A stretch of DNA of 64,000 nt from Pollutiaquabacter aromativorans. GTDB taxonomy: Bacteria; Bacteroidota; Bacteroidia; AKYH767-A; 2013-40CM-41-45. The notes under the pieces are model-generated. The model was given only the letters and a program-made list of their open reading frames with translations. It did no database searches and was not told where the DNA came from. Each line of letters begins with the position of its first letter. Within the stretch, counting starts at the first letter, position 1. This document shows, piece after piece, positions 10,401 to 18,723 of this stretch. The stretch lies in assembly GCA_049177215.1 (NCBI GenBank), contig CP185379.1, forward strand, positions 434,001 to 498,000, in the 5' to 3' direction. A program made the translations under genes and the position numbers.

Positions 10401-10499
10401 GCGGTAGGTAAGCGCCTGCTGGAAATAGGGACGTGTCGCTGAAGCGGCAAGGCATGCAAGCCCGAAAAAACAGAGTAAGGTGTGATGTAATCGATTCAC
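7494..10499 (-). CDS. M1-family zinc metallopeptidase with C-terminal barrel-like region
   Basis: This 1001-residue protein has a signal peptide (LLCFFGLACLAASA). The N-terminal half is a gluzincin aminopeptidase: GRDMEYP corresponds to the GAMEN exopeptidase motif, and the zinc site HEAAHQW at about residue 361 is followed by DEGWTTYLE, which supplies the third ligand. The C-terminal half (about 600-1001) lacks protease motifs and consists of repeated alternating-hydrophobic strands rich in Tyr, Phe and Arg. That suggests an outer-membrane barrel or large beta-domain displaying the protease. Neighbours are a TlpA-like protein upstream and lpxH downstream, all on the minus strand. The substrate is unknown; peptide scavenging is plausible. 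Confidence 0.85.
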   Translation of the reverse strand: MNRLHHTLLCFFGLACLAASATRPYFQQALTYRIQVKLDDREHMLRGQVAIDYTNRSDSSLDELYLHVWPNAYREDRSGLARELYGNQDPVFALTRPEERGFMDSLDFRCDGQDVQWTYFSGATDIIRIKLQQPLAPGTSMTLATPFRVKLPDAAISRLGHADGRYYLTQWYPKPAVYDRNGWNTLTYQSWGEFYGEYARYEVELTLPESYWVAATGVLKDQAEHTRRLLADSVTRAGGVVANAGLRPEATSAGTTLHFEADSVHDFALFAAKDYQVLADRAPGKPEIWSFYLQQHEQNWKLSNAVLRQALDSLTNWIGPYPYAQLSVVDVDDIAGRDMEYPTIVAIGACNANQFLQTLYHEAAHQWFYGMLGSNERRHPWMDEGWTTYLENRLYLNTQRLVSSPKESKFSQWLRLSDEPEDFLPHLRLHYLKGASRNSDPLTGAAALFYDESDYYTAAYSKPTLGIVWLEDVLGRDVFDLAMRNYYREWAFRHPQPEDLQTAFERVSGKKLDWYFDDWTFTNAKADFALEVKTGKGGISRVTVMNKGEVNGPVSLAAYRDGQLLEKRQISTATFNHAFDWKTDSADSFVLDPENRVPEVNRRNNFSRAQGLLRKTEPIRFQFFIGHEVDRRTTIGLFPAVGWNTNNGLLLGGGLHNLNFEEKPFEVLAMPLYGMEDKELNFGGFVRYHFYPKTGNLRRIRLQSGWSRYAYATDSYQDTSGRVLADGALHYLKADHSLQLKFMHGSREKVESQLRFHAIQIRKDLPYAYHYSKTTRDELFLTGSYERVTAFPDASHLTVEAQWHPDMYKVTLTEQLLLPYRNPKKGLRLRLFGGYVSINNTSVAGQDFRLRLSGFEGGDDYLFRDVFPGRNEPDGVFSHQFVLTEGGFTTPVSYFGKSSGWMLTARASTTLPGKLPFRLYLAGGSFEDINDFRPEFGKVSFEGGVELPILGDIFVVYLPAVYSKDILDALDRLELSTAETIRFELRLRELNPIELARKYLQ

Positions 10500-10539
10500 G
10501 CGGGAAATGTAGTAAGCCGGACAGGATGAGCGTGCGGCT

Positions 10540-11655
10540 TTACGAAGAAGTTTTCCCTAACTGCTCCCGTATTTTGAGTTCAAGGTCCTCGCCCCGTAGT
10601 CCCTTGGCGATGATCTTGCCATTGGCGTCCAGCAAAACACTGAATGGTATCGCGTCAATGTTGTAATCCTTCACGAAGCCGCTCTCCCACATCTTCAATT
10701 CACTGATCTGTGGCCAACTCAGGCTGTCTTTCACGACGGCCGCTTTCCAGGCTGCGGCATCCCGGTCCAGGGATACGCCAAGGATCTCAAACTTGTCGCC
10801 CCGGTACTTTTTATAAATGCGCACCAGGTTGGGGTTTTCCATCCTGCACGGCTGGCACCAGCTTGCCCAGAAATCAACCAACACCACTTTCCCGCGTAGG
10901 GAAGAAAGTGCAAGGGGCTGACCGTCGATTCCGGGAAGTTTGATTTCCGGCGCCAGACTGCCGGGCGGGAGTTTGCGAAGATCCTGTACGAGGGCGGAAA
11001 AATCGCGGGCGTACTTGTTGTCCGGATAGGCCTTGCGTAAATTCTCTTCCAGTTCGCTCATCAGGGGCAGGGATTGCTGCTGGTTGAGGTATTTCGTTGC
11101 CGATAGCGAGGCGATCGAATTGTTGTGCTGCCGGATGAAATCCTGCGCGAAATGCTCCATGCTGCGGGAATAGGCGGCCTGCAATTTCAAGCCCACGGAA
11201 TCTTTTCCAAGAGGATTTTCATTGCGCGCCTTCGCGTAGATCGAATTGAGTGAGTCGGTGAGCTTGCGTTCGTACTCCCGCAGTTTCCGGATGCTCTCCG
11301 AATCCTCGGAACCTTTGACCGAGTAGGTCTCGTCAAGTCGCTGGGCGTCACCGTTGATCTCCACCGTTTCACCGCCTCTAAGAATGAGAAACAACAGGTT
11401 GGTCGGATTCGCGCGCAGGATGTAATAGTCCAGCTCGGTCACCGGATTGCGAAAGCTGAACTTCCCGTCGGCATCGGTCGTCACGGAATCCAGGGTCACT
11501 TCTCCCGATTCCCCGATACGCTGAAAAAGTAGTGTCGTGTTCGGGGCATGACCCAACTGCCCCCTGATTACCGGACCACCGGTATCGGAGGAGCAGGCAA
11601 ACAAGACGGAAAGGAAGCCGGTGATCAGCAGGAGAAGGAAGCGACGTGTCGTCAT
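10540..11655 (-). CDS. TlpA-family thiol-disulfide oxidoreductase with DUF4369-like N-terminal domain
   Basis: The protein has 371 residues and is probably a lipoprotein (hydrophobic stretch ending LFAC, Cys near residue 21). An N-terminal DUF4369-like beta-domain covers about residues 25-130, with a helical linker to about 225. The AhpC/TSA-thioredoxin fold follows, with VDFWASWCQPCRMENP (redox pair WCQPC at about residue 267) and the cis-Pro loop IPFSVLLDANG. The family reduces or isomerises periplasmic disulfides, often linked to cytochrome maturation or stress. It lies 40 nt upstream of the M1 peptidase gene and may share its transcript. Confidence 0.9.
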   Translation of the reverse strand: MTTRRFLLLLITGFLSVLFACSSDTGGPVIRGQLGHAPNTTLLFQRIGESGEVTLDSVTTDADGKFSFRNPVTELDYYILRANPTNLLFLILRGGETVEINGDAQRLDETYSVKGSEDSESIRKLREYERKLTDSLNSIYAKARNENPLGKDSVGLKLQAAYSRSMEHFAQDFIRQHNNSIASLSATKYLNQQQSLPLMSELEENLRKAYPDNKYARDFSALVQDLRKLPPGSLAPEIKLPGIDGQPLALSSLRGKVVLVDFWASWCQPCRMENPNLVRIYKKYRGDKFEILGVSLDRDAAAWKAAVVKDSLSWPQISELKMWESGFVKDYNIDAIPFSVLLDANGKIIAKGLRGEDLELKIREQLGKTSS

Positions 11656-11719
11656 TTGTCAGGAACGCGGTAGGTTCCTGCAAAGGTACGGATTCCCTGC
11701 CGGACGTCGCGTCCGGCCA

Positions 11720-11751
11720 TTGTGACCGCAACTTCCTCCGGCTTACCTTTG
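11720..11751 (+). promoter_or_regulatory. Candidate Bacteroidota promoter for the sulfatase gene
   Basis: TTG (11720-11722), a 21-nt gap and TACCTTTG (11744-11751) match the Bacteroidota promoter form. The element lies 15 nt before the ATG at 11767, which supports that start over the upstream in-frame ATG at 11722. Confidence 0.55.
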
Positions 11752-11766
11752 GCCGGTCAATTCCGG

Positions 11767-13704
11767 ATGAGATCCCTCTTCGCCTCCCGTTACCTGCGCC
11801 TGCAAGTGTGGTTCTTTCTGCTCGCCATGACGGTGCAGCTATTTTTCTATTTCCTGTTTCTTTGGATCAACCGGTCTTCCGCAACGCAAGGTGTTTCCAA
11901 CGCTTTCTTCAGCACATTTGGGTTGTCCCTGCATTACGATCTGTTCATCGCGTCGTACCTCAGTGTTCCGGTTTTCATTTTCTGGTCGGTTGGATGGATT
12001 GCCGGCAGGTCACTGGATCGCTGGCGAAACTGGCTGCTTGGTTACTATTTCCTGGTCTTCTCGTTCCTGATCGTTTTACTGATCGCCGACCTTCCGTACT
12101 ATGCGTTCTTCCGCGAGCGCATCACTCGATCCGTTCACCTGTGGATCGGAAGTCCGCTGGAAATGGTCAAGATCATCTTCCTGCAGCCGATCTATTATCC
12201 CTACCTGATCGCTTTCCTGCTGAGTGCCTTCTTGCTTTACAGACTCATCCGCTCACAGGTGCGAAGGCAGAAAGACAGCGCGCCGATCTTGATCCCGACC
12301 GGAAATCGCATCGTCGTCTTCCTGTTCTGGGGGCTGCTTTTGTTCTGGGGAATGCGCGGAGGACGCATCTACCGGACCATTCAGATGAAAGAAGCATTTC
12401 TTGCCGGCGACCCTTTCCTGAATCAGTTACCCGTCAGTCCGGCATTTTCCTACATCAACAGCCTGACGGCATTTCGGCTGCAATTCTCGGACGATGAATT
12501 GGCAATGGCACGCGTCCAGGCTCGGCTGGGAAGTCATGACCCTGGCCATCCTTTCGCCCGGCAGGTCCAGCCGTCCGGTTCGCCCAAACGCTTTCATGTT
12601 GTCATGATCCTGCTGGAGAGTATGAGCGAAGCGGTCAGTGCCCGGTTGCATCCCGGCCTTTTTCCGGATATCGTCCATCGCATCGATAGCATCGGTTCCA
12701 GGTCGTGGTATTTTTCCAATGCATGGTCGGCCGGTATTCATACCTGTAACGGTGTATTCTCCTCCCTCTACGGTTTCCCGGCTATGATGCAGGAACACCC
12801 GATGTCGACCGTTCGCGCGGCGAGTCAGACGTTCTCCGGACTGCCGGGCACACTGAAACGACTCGGTTACCGGACGGAATTCTTCTGCTCACACGATGCC
12901 GCTTTCGATAACCTCTCCACGTTTATTCCTGCGAACGGGTTCGACCGGATCATTGACCGGCATGCTTTTCCTCCGGAGGCTATGAGCAATGAATGGGGCG
13001 TATCGGATGAATTCCTGTTCGAGCGGGCAATCGCTTCCATGGACTCAAGCGCCGCACTTGGAACTCCGTTTTTCACCCTGATCCAAACGATCAGTACCCA
13101 TGAACCGGCTTCTCCGCCCGGGAATACGAAGTACCGAAGCAGTTTCCAGACTCCGTTTGAGCAGGCTTACGATTATACCGATTGGTGCGTCGGACGCTTC
13201 TTTGAAACGGCCGCTACGCGCCCGTGGTACGATTCCACGGTTTTCGTACTCGTCGGAGATCATGGCCGACCGTTTGTGGAAGACTATCCGGCTCCCCTGG
13301 CCTTCAATCATGTGTTGTTGCTGATCCGTACCCCGGGAATGGGTGATACCCTCCGCGCACCGATTGATCAGCCGGTGATGCAAATCGATCTGTTCCCCAC
13401 CATCATGGGCATCCTGCAGCAGCCCTATCTGAATACAACACCCGGGGCCGATGTGTTTCGCGAACCACGACCCTACGCATATTTCTCACAGGATCATCAA
13501 TTGGCTGTGGTCGGTAAAGATCAGTTGTACATCGAGAATAAATATGGTAGCCGCTTTTTGTATGCGTTGGACGATCGGAGTAAAACCAACCGGTTGGAGC
13601 AGTCGCTTTCCCTGGCCGACAGTATGGCTGCCTATGCACACGACGCGCTCCAGATGACCGATTGGGTCCTGGAGCATCGTCTCGCAGGCTATCCTGGAAA
13701 ATAA
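11767..13704 (+). CDS. LTA-synthase-like membrane sulfatase
   Basis: The protein has 645 residues from the ATG at 11767. The N-terminal part holds about five membrane helices (LQVWFFLLAMTVQLFFYF, then SYLSVPVFIFWSVGW). From about residue 275 the outside-facing catalytic domain follows the LtaS/alkaline-phosphatase fold: VVMILLESMSE supplies the metal-binding Glu, HTCNGVFSSLYGFP contains the likely Thr nucleophile, and VLVGDHGRPF and THEPASPPG are metal and active-site loops. In Gram-negatives such proteins modify lipids or glycans with phosphoglycerol or phosphoethanolamine, or have unknown substrates; teichoic acid is not expected here. It is monocistronic and followed by a shared hairpin. 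Confidence 0.85.
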   Translation: MRSLFASRYLRLQVWFFLLAMTVQLFFYFLFLWINRSSATQGVSNAFFSTFGLSLHYDLFIASYLSVPVFIFWSVGWIAGRSLDRWRNWLLGYYFLVFSFLIVLLIADLPYYAFFRERITRSVHLWIGSPLEMVKIIFLQPIYYPYLIAFLLSAFLLYRLIRSQVRRQKDSAPILIPTGNRIVVFLFWGLLLFWGMRGGRIYRTIQMKEAFLAGDPFLNQLPVSPAFSYINSLTAFRLQFSDDELAMARVQARLGSHDPGHPFARQVQPSGSPKRFHVVMILLESMSEAVSARLHPGLFPDIVHRIDSIGSRSWYFSNAWSAGIHTCNGVFSSLYGFPAMMQEHPMSTVRAASQTFSGLPGTLKRLGYRTEFFCSHDAAFDNLSTFIPANGFDRIIDRHAFPPEAMSNEWGVSDEFLFERAIASMDSSAALGTPFFTLIQTISTHEPASPPGNTKYRSSFQTPFEQAYDYTDWCVGRFFETAATRPWYDSTVFVLVGDHGRPFVEDYPAPLAFNHVLLLIRTPGMGDTLRAPIDQPVMQIDLFPTIMGILQQPYLNTTPGADVFREPRPYAYFSQDHQLAVVGKDQLYIENKYGSRFLYALDDRSKTNRLEQSLSLADSMAAYAHDALQMTDWVLEHRLAGYPGK

Positions 13705-13731
13705 GAAAGCGACCATGGTGGCCGCTTTCTT
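13703..13731. terminator. Bidirectional terminator between convergent genes
   Basis: A 9-bp perfect stem AAGAAAGCG/CGCTTTCTT encloses an 11-nt loop. It lies between the end of the sulfatase gene and the convergent choice-of-anchor B gene, with A/T flanks usable in both directions. Confidence 0.7.
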
Positions 13732-13752
13732 CTGTCAATGTAATTGTATCGC

Positions 13753-15138
13753 TTAACGGGTGATTTGTATTCGCGTGCTGCGAACCTGTTCGCCAAGTTG
13801 GATTTTTACGAGATAAAAACCCGGGTTCAGCCGACTGATATCGAGCGTAGTCGTAGCCGCATTCAATTCGCCATTCATCAATTCCCTTCCCTGAAGATCG
13901 GTCAGCAGGTACGTTCCTGCGGTGCTTGATTCGGATAAGGCGATGGTAAGTCGATCCTGCGCCGGGTTGGGGAAAAGTCGCACGGGATTTAGCGAAGGCC
14001 GCGTACTCAGCCCGGTGATGGTCCCAATGTCGAGACAGAATAATCCAAGTTGCATGTCGCTCGCCAGCAGCGTTCCGCTGGGGAGATCGGTGTAAGCGGC
14101 CCAGCAGCCGGCATAGGGCGGGTTGGGATACGTGCCCGGACTGTTTTGCGGGTGCGTGTCGAAATATCCGGCGAAAACAGGCACTTGCGGGTTGCTGATG
14201 TCGTAGATCCAAACGCCGTCCTGGTAATTGGCATTGACCAGTAAATTGCCTTTCACATACGGGTTGTGCGGTGTACAACCCGCATTCGAATAGAATGTGT
14301 CCACGACGAACGGATTACTCAGATCGGAAACGTCGACCACTTTGCAGGGCAATCCGTCGGGTACTTCATCCATCATGTACAGGGTGGTCCGGTCGTTGGA
14401 AATGAAGCTGCTGTGGTTGTAGCTTCCTCCCGGGGTATAGTTGGTGAGGCTTCCGCGTTGGGTAAAACGGTTCGTGGATTCGTCGTAAGTGAAAATGTAC
14501 AGTCCCTGGTAACCGCAGGAGGCGAAGATGGTGTCGTTGATGACAAACATGTCATGCACCTGGCTGATGGAGGGATAGTCCTGGTCGAGTCGGCGCAAGA
14601 GCACGGGAGTTGCCGGAGACGAAACGTCGTACACGTTCATGCTGGAATAACTCCCGCCTATCTGACTGACCGATGCCACATACAAATGTGTGCCGTCGAC
14701 ATACAGCGTGTGGCCGCTGTCGAAGATGTTCGTGCCGTCGTACACGACATGTCCGGAGTCGGGGAGCGTGGTCAGGTCCACGATCTGCAGACTGTTGCCG
14801 CCACCGTCGCTGATGATGTAGAGATAATTTCCGACCGTCTTGTATTCGTGCCAAATGCGCTGGTTCGAACGACCGGGAATGTAGTCGCGCTGAACCGGAT
14901 TGCCAGGATCGGTAACTTCAATGATGTAGGTGCCTTCGGAAGATCCAATGATGCCGTACTCCCGGTCGGTCAGCGGATCGGCCCAACCCCAACAACTCTG
15001 GTATCGGATCCCGTAGACGGGCTCGGCGGGCACTGTCGGGTCGTCGAAGTTGCTGAGCAGGTTGATGTTCTGGAAGCTGAACTGGGCACTGGCGCCATTC
15101 AGCGCCAGCGCGCAGAGAAATGTCAGGATGTATTTCAT
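13753..15138 (-). CDS. Choice-of-anchor B family protein with T9SS sorting domain
   Basis: This 461-residue protein has a signal peptide (MKYILTFLCALALNGASAQ). The body is a beta-propeller of LVIVD-type repeats, each with the pattern V-x-D-[IVL]-S-x-P-x-x-P (YDVSSPATPVLL, VDVSDLSNPFVV, YDISNPQVPVFA). This matches the choice-of-anchor B family. The C-terminal 80 residues are a T9SS type A tail (LFPNPAQDR, LTDLQGRELM, GFYLVKIQ). The protein is exported to the cell surface; propeller members are mostly uncharacterised and no catalytic residues are evident. It is followed 28 nt upstream on the same strand by lpxK, although the two functions look unrelated. Confidence 0.88.
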   Translation of the reverse strand: MKYILTFLCALALNGASAQFSFQNINLLSNFDDPTVPAEPVYGIRYQSCWGWADPLTDREYGIIGSSEGTYIIEVTDPGNPVQRDYIPGRSNQRIWHEYKTVGNYLYIISDGGGNSLQIVDLTTLPDSGHVVYDGTNIFDSGHTLYVDGTHLYVASVSQIGGSYSSMNVYDVSSPATPVLLRRLDQDYPSISQVHDMFVINDTIFASCGYQGLYIFTYDESTNRFTQRGSLTNYTPGGSYNHSSFISNDRTTLYMMDEVPDGLPCKVVDVSDLSNPFVVDTFYSNAGCTPHNPYVKGNLLVNANYQDGVWIYDISNPQVPVFAGYFDTHPQNSPGTYPNPPYAGCWAAYTDLPSGTLLASDMQLGLFCLDIGTITGLSTRPSLNPVRLFPNPAQDRLTIALSESSTAGTYLLTDLQGRELMNGELNAATTTLDISRLNPGFYLVKIQLGEQVRSTRIQITR

Positions 15139-15165
15139 GATTTGGAGGAGTTGATGCTATCGGAA

Positions 15166-16263
15166 TCAGGAGGGTTTTCTGGCTGCAGTGACGTATCGGG
15201 TAATGGTCTGGTCGAATTTTTCACCATCCTGATGGAAGGCGACTTCGATCGGGATGTAAAAGATGGGCATGTTCCGCGTGAGCACGTCAATTCTTGGGTT
15301 GCGGAAACGCATGGCGTCTTTTTCCGTGGTGACCAGGATCTTGTTCGGATTCGCGATCTGGTCGAAGGTTTCCTGGATGCGGCGGATATCCTTTTCGGTG
15401 AATTCGTGATGGTCCGGAAAGAGCATCATCTCCAGTTTATCCGACTGTCGCCGGAGGTGCTCGATCAATGTCGCCGGGTGGGCAATGCCGGTTACCATCA
15501 GGATGGTAAAGCGCTTTTCGAGGTAATACTGCGAACCCATCATCATGCCGCCGGGCTTGGCGTGCAAGCGGGTGAAATCACCGTAACGGTAATAAGTGAA
15601 AAAGACCTGCTGGTGCTCCAGTGGTTGCAAATGTTCCAGGATCCTTTTCCGTTCGATCGGTACCAGGATGGCCGGTGACTTGGTGATGATAATGGTGTCG
15701 GCCCGTCGTTGACCTGATTTCACTTCGCGCAGATCTCCGGCCGGCAACAGGAGTTCGGTCTGCATGATCCGGTCGTATTCTATTAACAGGATCTGGTGAC
15801 CCGGTCGTACGGCCCGATGCTGGAACACATCGTCGAGTAACACGACCTGCGGCTTGGGGTGGTGGCGTTCTAAACGTTGAAGCGCAGCCGCCCGGTCTTC
15901 GCCGACGGAAACAAGAATATCGGAGAACTTGGAATAATACTGCATCGGCTCGTCACCGATCATGTCGGTTCCGGACGGATTGGATACGATCATGAATCCT
16001 TTCGTCTTCCGGCCATAGCCCCGGCTGAGCGTGGCGACGCGGTAGTGTGGCCGCAGCAGCCGGACGAGGTATTCGATGTGTGGCGTCTTCCCGGTTCCGC
16101 CGGTGGTCAGATTACCCACACCGATCGTCGGCAAGGTCGAGGAATACGATGGCAGGAGCCGCTTGTCGTAGAGCCAGTTTCGAACGATCGTCACCAGGCC
16201 GTACAAGAGCGAGAATGGTAGTAAAAGAGTTCTCCAGCCGGACATGCCGGGCAAATTACGCAA
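15166..16263 (-). CDS. lpxK: Tetraacyldisaccharide 4'-kinase LpxK
   Basis: LpxK phosphorylates the 4' position of the lipid A disaccharide at the inner membrane. This protein has 365 residues. The N-terminal membrane-associated helix (LLLPFSLLYGLVTIVRNW) is followed by the characteristic Walker A GNLTTGGTGKTP at about residue 50, then LSRGYGRKTKG and GDEP. The DDVFQHR motif (LpxK DDGFQH) is near residue 145. An alternative start six codons downstream (MSGWRT) is possible. It ends 28 nt before the start of the choice-of-anchor B gene. Confidence 0.95.
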   Translation of the reverse strand: MRNLPGMSGWRTLLLPFSLLYGLVTIVRNWLYDKRLLPSYSSTLPTIGVGNLTTGGTGKTPHIEYLVRLLRPHYRVATLSRGYGRKTKGFMIVSNPSGTDMIGDEPMQYYSKFSDILVSVGEDRAAALQRLERHHPKPQVVLLDDVFQHRAVRPGHQILLIEYDRIMQTELLLPAGDLREVKSGQRRADTIIITKSPAILVPIERKRILEHLQPLEHQQVFFTYYRYGDFTRLHAKPGGMMMGSQYYLEKRFTILMVTGIAHPATLIEHLRRQSDKLEMMLFPDHHEFTEKDIRRIQETFDQIANPNKILVTTEKDAMRFRNPRIDVLTRNMPIFYIPIEVAFHQDGEKFDQTITRYVTAARKPS

Positions 16264-16348
16264 ATTAGAGCGAGGTGTATAGCTTATAGCCTTGGTCGGG
16301 TCAGGCTCGTGTCAGGAGTTGCTGATCGTCCCAAGCCGGCGCATTTCG

Positions 16349-16356
16349 TAAGTTTG
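16349..16356 (+). promoter_or_regulatory. Candidate -7 element for the Nif3-like gene
   Basis: TAAGTTTG is an exact TAnnTTTG match 23 nt before the ATG at 16380. No convincing -33 TTTG lies at the expected spacing, so only the -7 part is claimed. Confidence 0.4.
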
Positions 16357-16379
16357 AACCTTCAAGTTCTCGAGAAACT

Positions 16380-17480
16380 ATGGCCGTTACGATCGGAGAT
16401 GTTGCGCAATGCCTGGAATCCTTCGCCCCGCTGCGGTATCAGGAAAGTTACGACAATGCCGGATTACTGGTTGGTGATCGGAACCAGCCCGTCAATGGCG
16501 TCTTGATTTGCCTCGATAGTACCGAGGCTGTTCTGGAGGAAGCGATCCGGCACGGATGTAATCTGATCATTGCACATCACCCGATTGTATTCTCCGGCTT
16601 GAAACGATTTACCGGCGCGTCCTACATCGAACGAGTCGTAATGGGCGCGATCCGGAACAACATCGCGATCTACGCTGCGCATACCAACCTCGATAATGTG
16701 CAGGAAGGCGTGAACGCACGGATCGCCGCACGGATCGGTTTGCTCGATACCCGGATACTCTCACCAAAGAAGGGTTTACTCAGGAAGCTGGTCACCTTCG
16801 TTCCCCACGCACAGGCAGATCATGTTCGCGAGGCAATGTTTCAGGCCGGCGCCGGGCACATAGGGGATTACGATGCCTGCAGTTTCAATGTGGAAGGCAC
16901 AGGCACCTTCCGGGGCGGAGCGGGAACCAATCCGGCGGTTGGAAAGCCTGGTGAAAACCACCGCGAGCCCGAAACGCGGATTGAGCTCATCTTTCCCGCA
17001 TACCGGGAATCAGCGATTTTAAAAGCACTCTTCTCAGCGCATCCCTACGAGGAAGTCGCCTACGACATTTATTCGCTTGAAAATCAATATAATGAAGTTG
17101 GGTCAGGGCTTATTGGCCGTCTTCCGGAACCCATGGATGGCCGCAATTTTCTTCTGGATTTGAAAAAAAGGATGGGAGCGGAGGTTGTCCGGCATACGCA
17201 GCTTTTGGATCGAAAAGTCCAAAAAATAGCCGTTTGCGGTGGTTCCGGTAGTTTTTTGTTGAATGATGCCCGTCGGCAGGGTGCGGATGTGCTGGTGACA
17301 GCCGACTTCAAATACCACCAATTCTTTGATGCTGAAGGAGATATAATCATTGCCGACATTGGCCATTACGAAAGCGAACAGTTTACCGGGGAGCTGTTTC
17401 GGGACCTGATTCTGAAGAATTTTACTACCTTTGCCGTCCGCTTGACGGAAGTGCGGACGAATCCGGTTTATTACCTCTAA
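16380..17480 (+). CDS. Nif3-like dinuclear metal centre protein
   Basis: This 366-residue member of the NIF3/YbgI family has metal ligands in IIAHHPIVFSG (about residue 65) and GHYESEQFTGELF near the C-terminus. Between them lies an insert of about 130 residues forming a PII/CutA-like domain, as in the longer Bacteroidota and Firmicutes members. NIF3 proteins form toroidal hexamers with two metals per subunit. GTP cyclohydrolase and other hydrolase roles have been proposed, but the physiological reaction is not settled. It precedes the zinc-ribbon gene with a gap of about 170 nt, a pairing often seen in Bacteroidota. Confidence 0.93.
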   Translation: MAVTIGDVAQCLESFAPLRYQESYDNAGLLVGDRNQPVNGVLICLDSTEAVLEEAIRHGCNLIIAHHPIVFSGLKRFTGASYIERVVMGAIRNNIAIYAAHTNLDNVQEGVNARIAARIGLLDTRILSPKKGLLRKLVTFVPHAQADHVREAMFQAGAGHIGDYDACSFNVEGTGTFRGGAGTNPAVGKPGENHREPETRIELIFPAYRESAILKALFSAHPYEEVAYDIYSLENQYNEVGSGLIGRLPEPMDGRNFLLDLKKRMGAEVVRHTQLLDRKVQKIAVCGGSGSFLLNDARRQGADVLVTADFKYHQFFDAEGDIIIADIGHYESEQFTGELFRDLILKNFTTFAVRLTEVRTNPVYYL

Positions 17481-17653
17481 AGTACCAGCAGGAAAACCGC
17501 GGAAGCATTTCGGAAAATCGGTTCAGGGATTTGCTACTACTGCTGTTTGAAGTAGTTACGATCACGAACCGGGTGAGCGGGCGAGTGTAGGGGGATTTTC
17601 ATGTTATTCCCTGTGCTCGTTGTCAATCAGCGCTAACTAAAATCTAGAACGAC

Positions 17654-18532
17654 GTGAGTCTTTCCCGAATCGCTAAAGCCAAGATCAAGACCAAGGCAGC
17701 CACCCTGCAGCCCCGTAAGATCGAGAAGATCATCGATGTGTCGCGCCTGGAGCGCAAACTCGAAGAGATCATGAGCCGTGATCACAAGGAGTTCACCGTC
17801 GAAGAAAAACTGAAGGCGCTGTATGTCCTTCAGGAGATCGACTCGAACATCGATAAGATCCGGACCATCCGCGGGGAACTCCCGATGGAAGTGGCCGACC
17901 TGGAAGATGAACTCGCCGGTCTGACCACCCGGGCCGAGCACATCCAGGAAGAAGTGAATTCGCTCAATGATCAGGTCAACCGCAAGAAGCAGGCTGCCAA
18001 GGACGCGAAGGAACTCATCAAGAAGTACGAGGCCCAGCAGTCGAAGGTGAAGAATAACCGCGAATTCGACTCGCTCAACAAAGAGATCGAATACCAGAAC
18101 CTCGAGATCCAGCTTTCCGAAAAGCGTGTGAAGGAATTCGCAGTAGATGTGGTTGCCAAGGCGGCACTGCATGAACAAACCATCGCGATCCTGAATGAAA
18201 AGCAGGCTATCCTCAACCTGAAGAAGGCCGAACTCGACAGCATCGTCGAGGAGACGCAGAAGGAAGAAGAGCAACTCCGTAAGATTTCCGAAAAGGCCCG
18301 CACGATCGTCGACGAGCGATTGCTGGCCGGCTATAACCGTCTTCGTAACAATACGCGCAGCGGCCTGGCGGTTGTCAGCATCCAGCGCGACGCCTGCGGC
18401 GGTTGTTTCAACAAGATCCCGCCGCAACGCCAACTCGATATTCGCCAGCACAAGAAGGTGATCGTGTGCGAACACTGCGGTCGTATCCTCGTTGATCCCC
18501 GCATTTCCGGCGACGACGTAGTCGCGGAGTGA
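17654..18532 (+). CDS. Coiled-coil zinc-ribbon protein (C4-type, DUF164/CT398-like)
   Basis: The 292-residue reading starts at GTG 17654. An ATG at 17771 (MSRDHKEFTVEEKL) matches where family members usually begin and is probably the true start, giving about 253 residues. The body is a long antiparallel coiled-coil hairpin rich in Glu, Lys and Leu. It ends in a C4 zinc ribbon (CGGCFNK, then CEHCGRIL). Family proteins resemble Chlamydia CT398, which binds sigma54 and secretion components; the role in Bacteroidota is unknown and may involve nucleic acid or RNA polymerase. A strong terminator follows. Confidence 0.85.
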   Translation: MSLSRIAKAKIKTKAATLQPRKIEKIIDVSRLERKLEEIMSRDHKEFTVEEKLKALYVLQEIDSNIDKIRTIRGELPMEVADLEDELAGLTTRAEHIQEEVNSLNDQVNRKKQAAKDAKELIKKYEAQQSKVKNNREFDSLNKEIEYQNLEIQLSEKRVKEFAVDVVAKAALHEQTIAILNEKQAILNLKKAELDSIVEETQKEEEQLRKISEKARTIVDERLLAGYNRLRNNTRSGLAVVSIQRDACGGCFNKIPPQRQLDIRQHKKVIVCEHCGRILVDPRISGDDVVAE

Positions 18533-18552
18533 TTCCAGGTCAACTTATCACG

Positions 18553-18580
18553 AAAGCCGGTTCCCAAGACCGGCTTTTGT
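18553..18580 (+). terminator. Rho-independent terminator after the zinc-ribbon gene
   Basis: An 8-bp stem AAAGCCGG/CCGGCTTT with a 9-nt loop is followed by TTTT. It starts 20 nt after the stop codon. Confidence 0.8.
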
Positions 18581-18605
18581 ATTTGTAGGCACTTGTGAAC
18601 TTCCC

Positions 18606-18701
18606 GTTTAAACGTTTAACCGTTTGAATGTTGTAACGTTTTAACGTTCTAACGTTCAAACGTTGTAACGTTCAAACGTTAGAACGTTTCAACGTTCAAA
18701 C
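18606..18701. repeat. Tandem array of twelve palindromic octamers (GTTnnAAC)
   Basis: Twelve consecutive 8-bp units fit the consensus GTTnnAAC with no phase slip; for example 18606-18613 is GTTTAAAC and 18694-18701 is GTTCAAAC. The outer GTT and AAC of nearly all units are complementary, so each octamer is a small palindrome; the central two bases vary. It fills the gap between a terminator and the TPR gene start at 18724. Confidence 0.9.
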
Positions 18702-18723
18702 GTCTTTCTTACTTTGCATACCG

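Noticed and set aside
10500..10539. Terminator between the TlpA-like and M1 peptidase genes
   Set aside because: Only a 6-bp AAGCCG/CGGCTT stem with a long loop and no T-tract.
14266..15678. 470-codon plus-strand ORF
   Set aside because: It is antisense to the choice-of-anchor B gene and lpxK, with a composition typical of a shadow frame.
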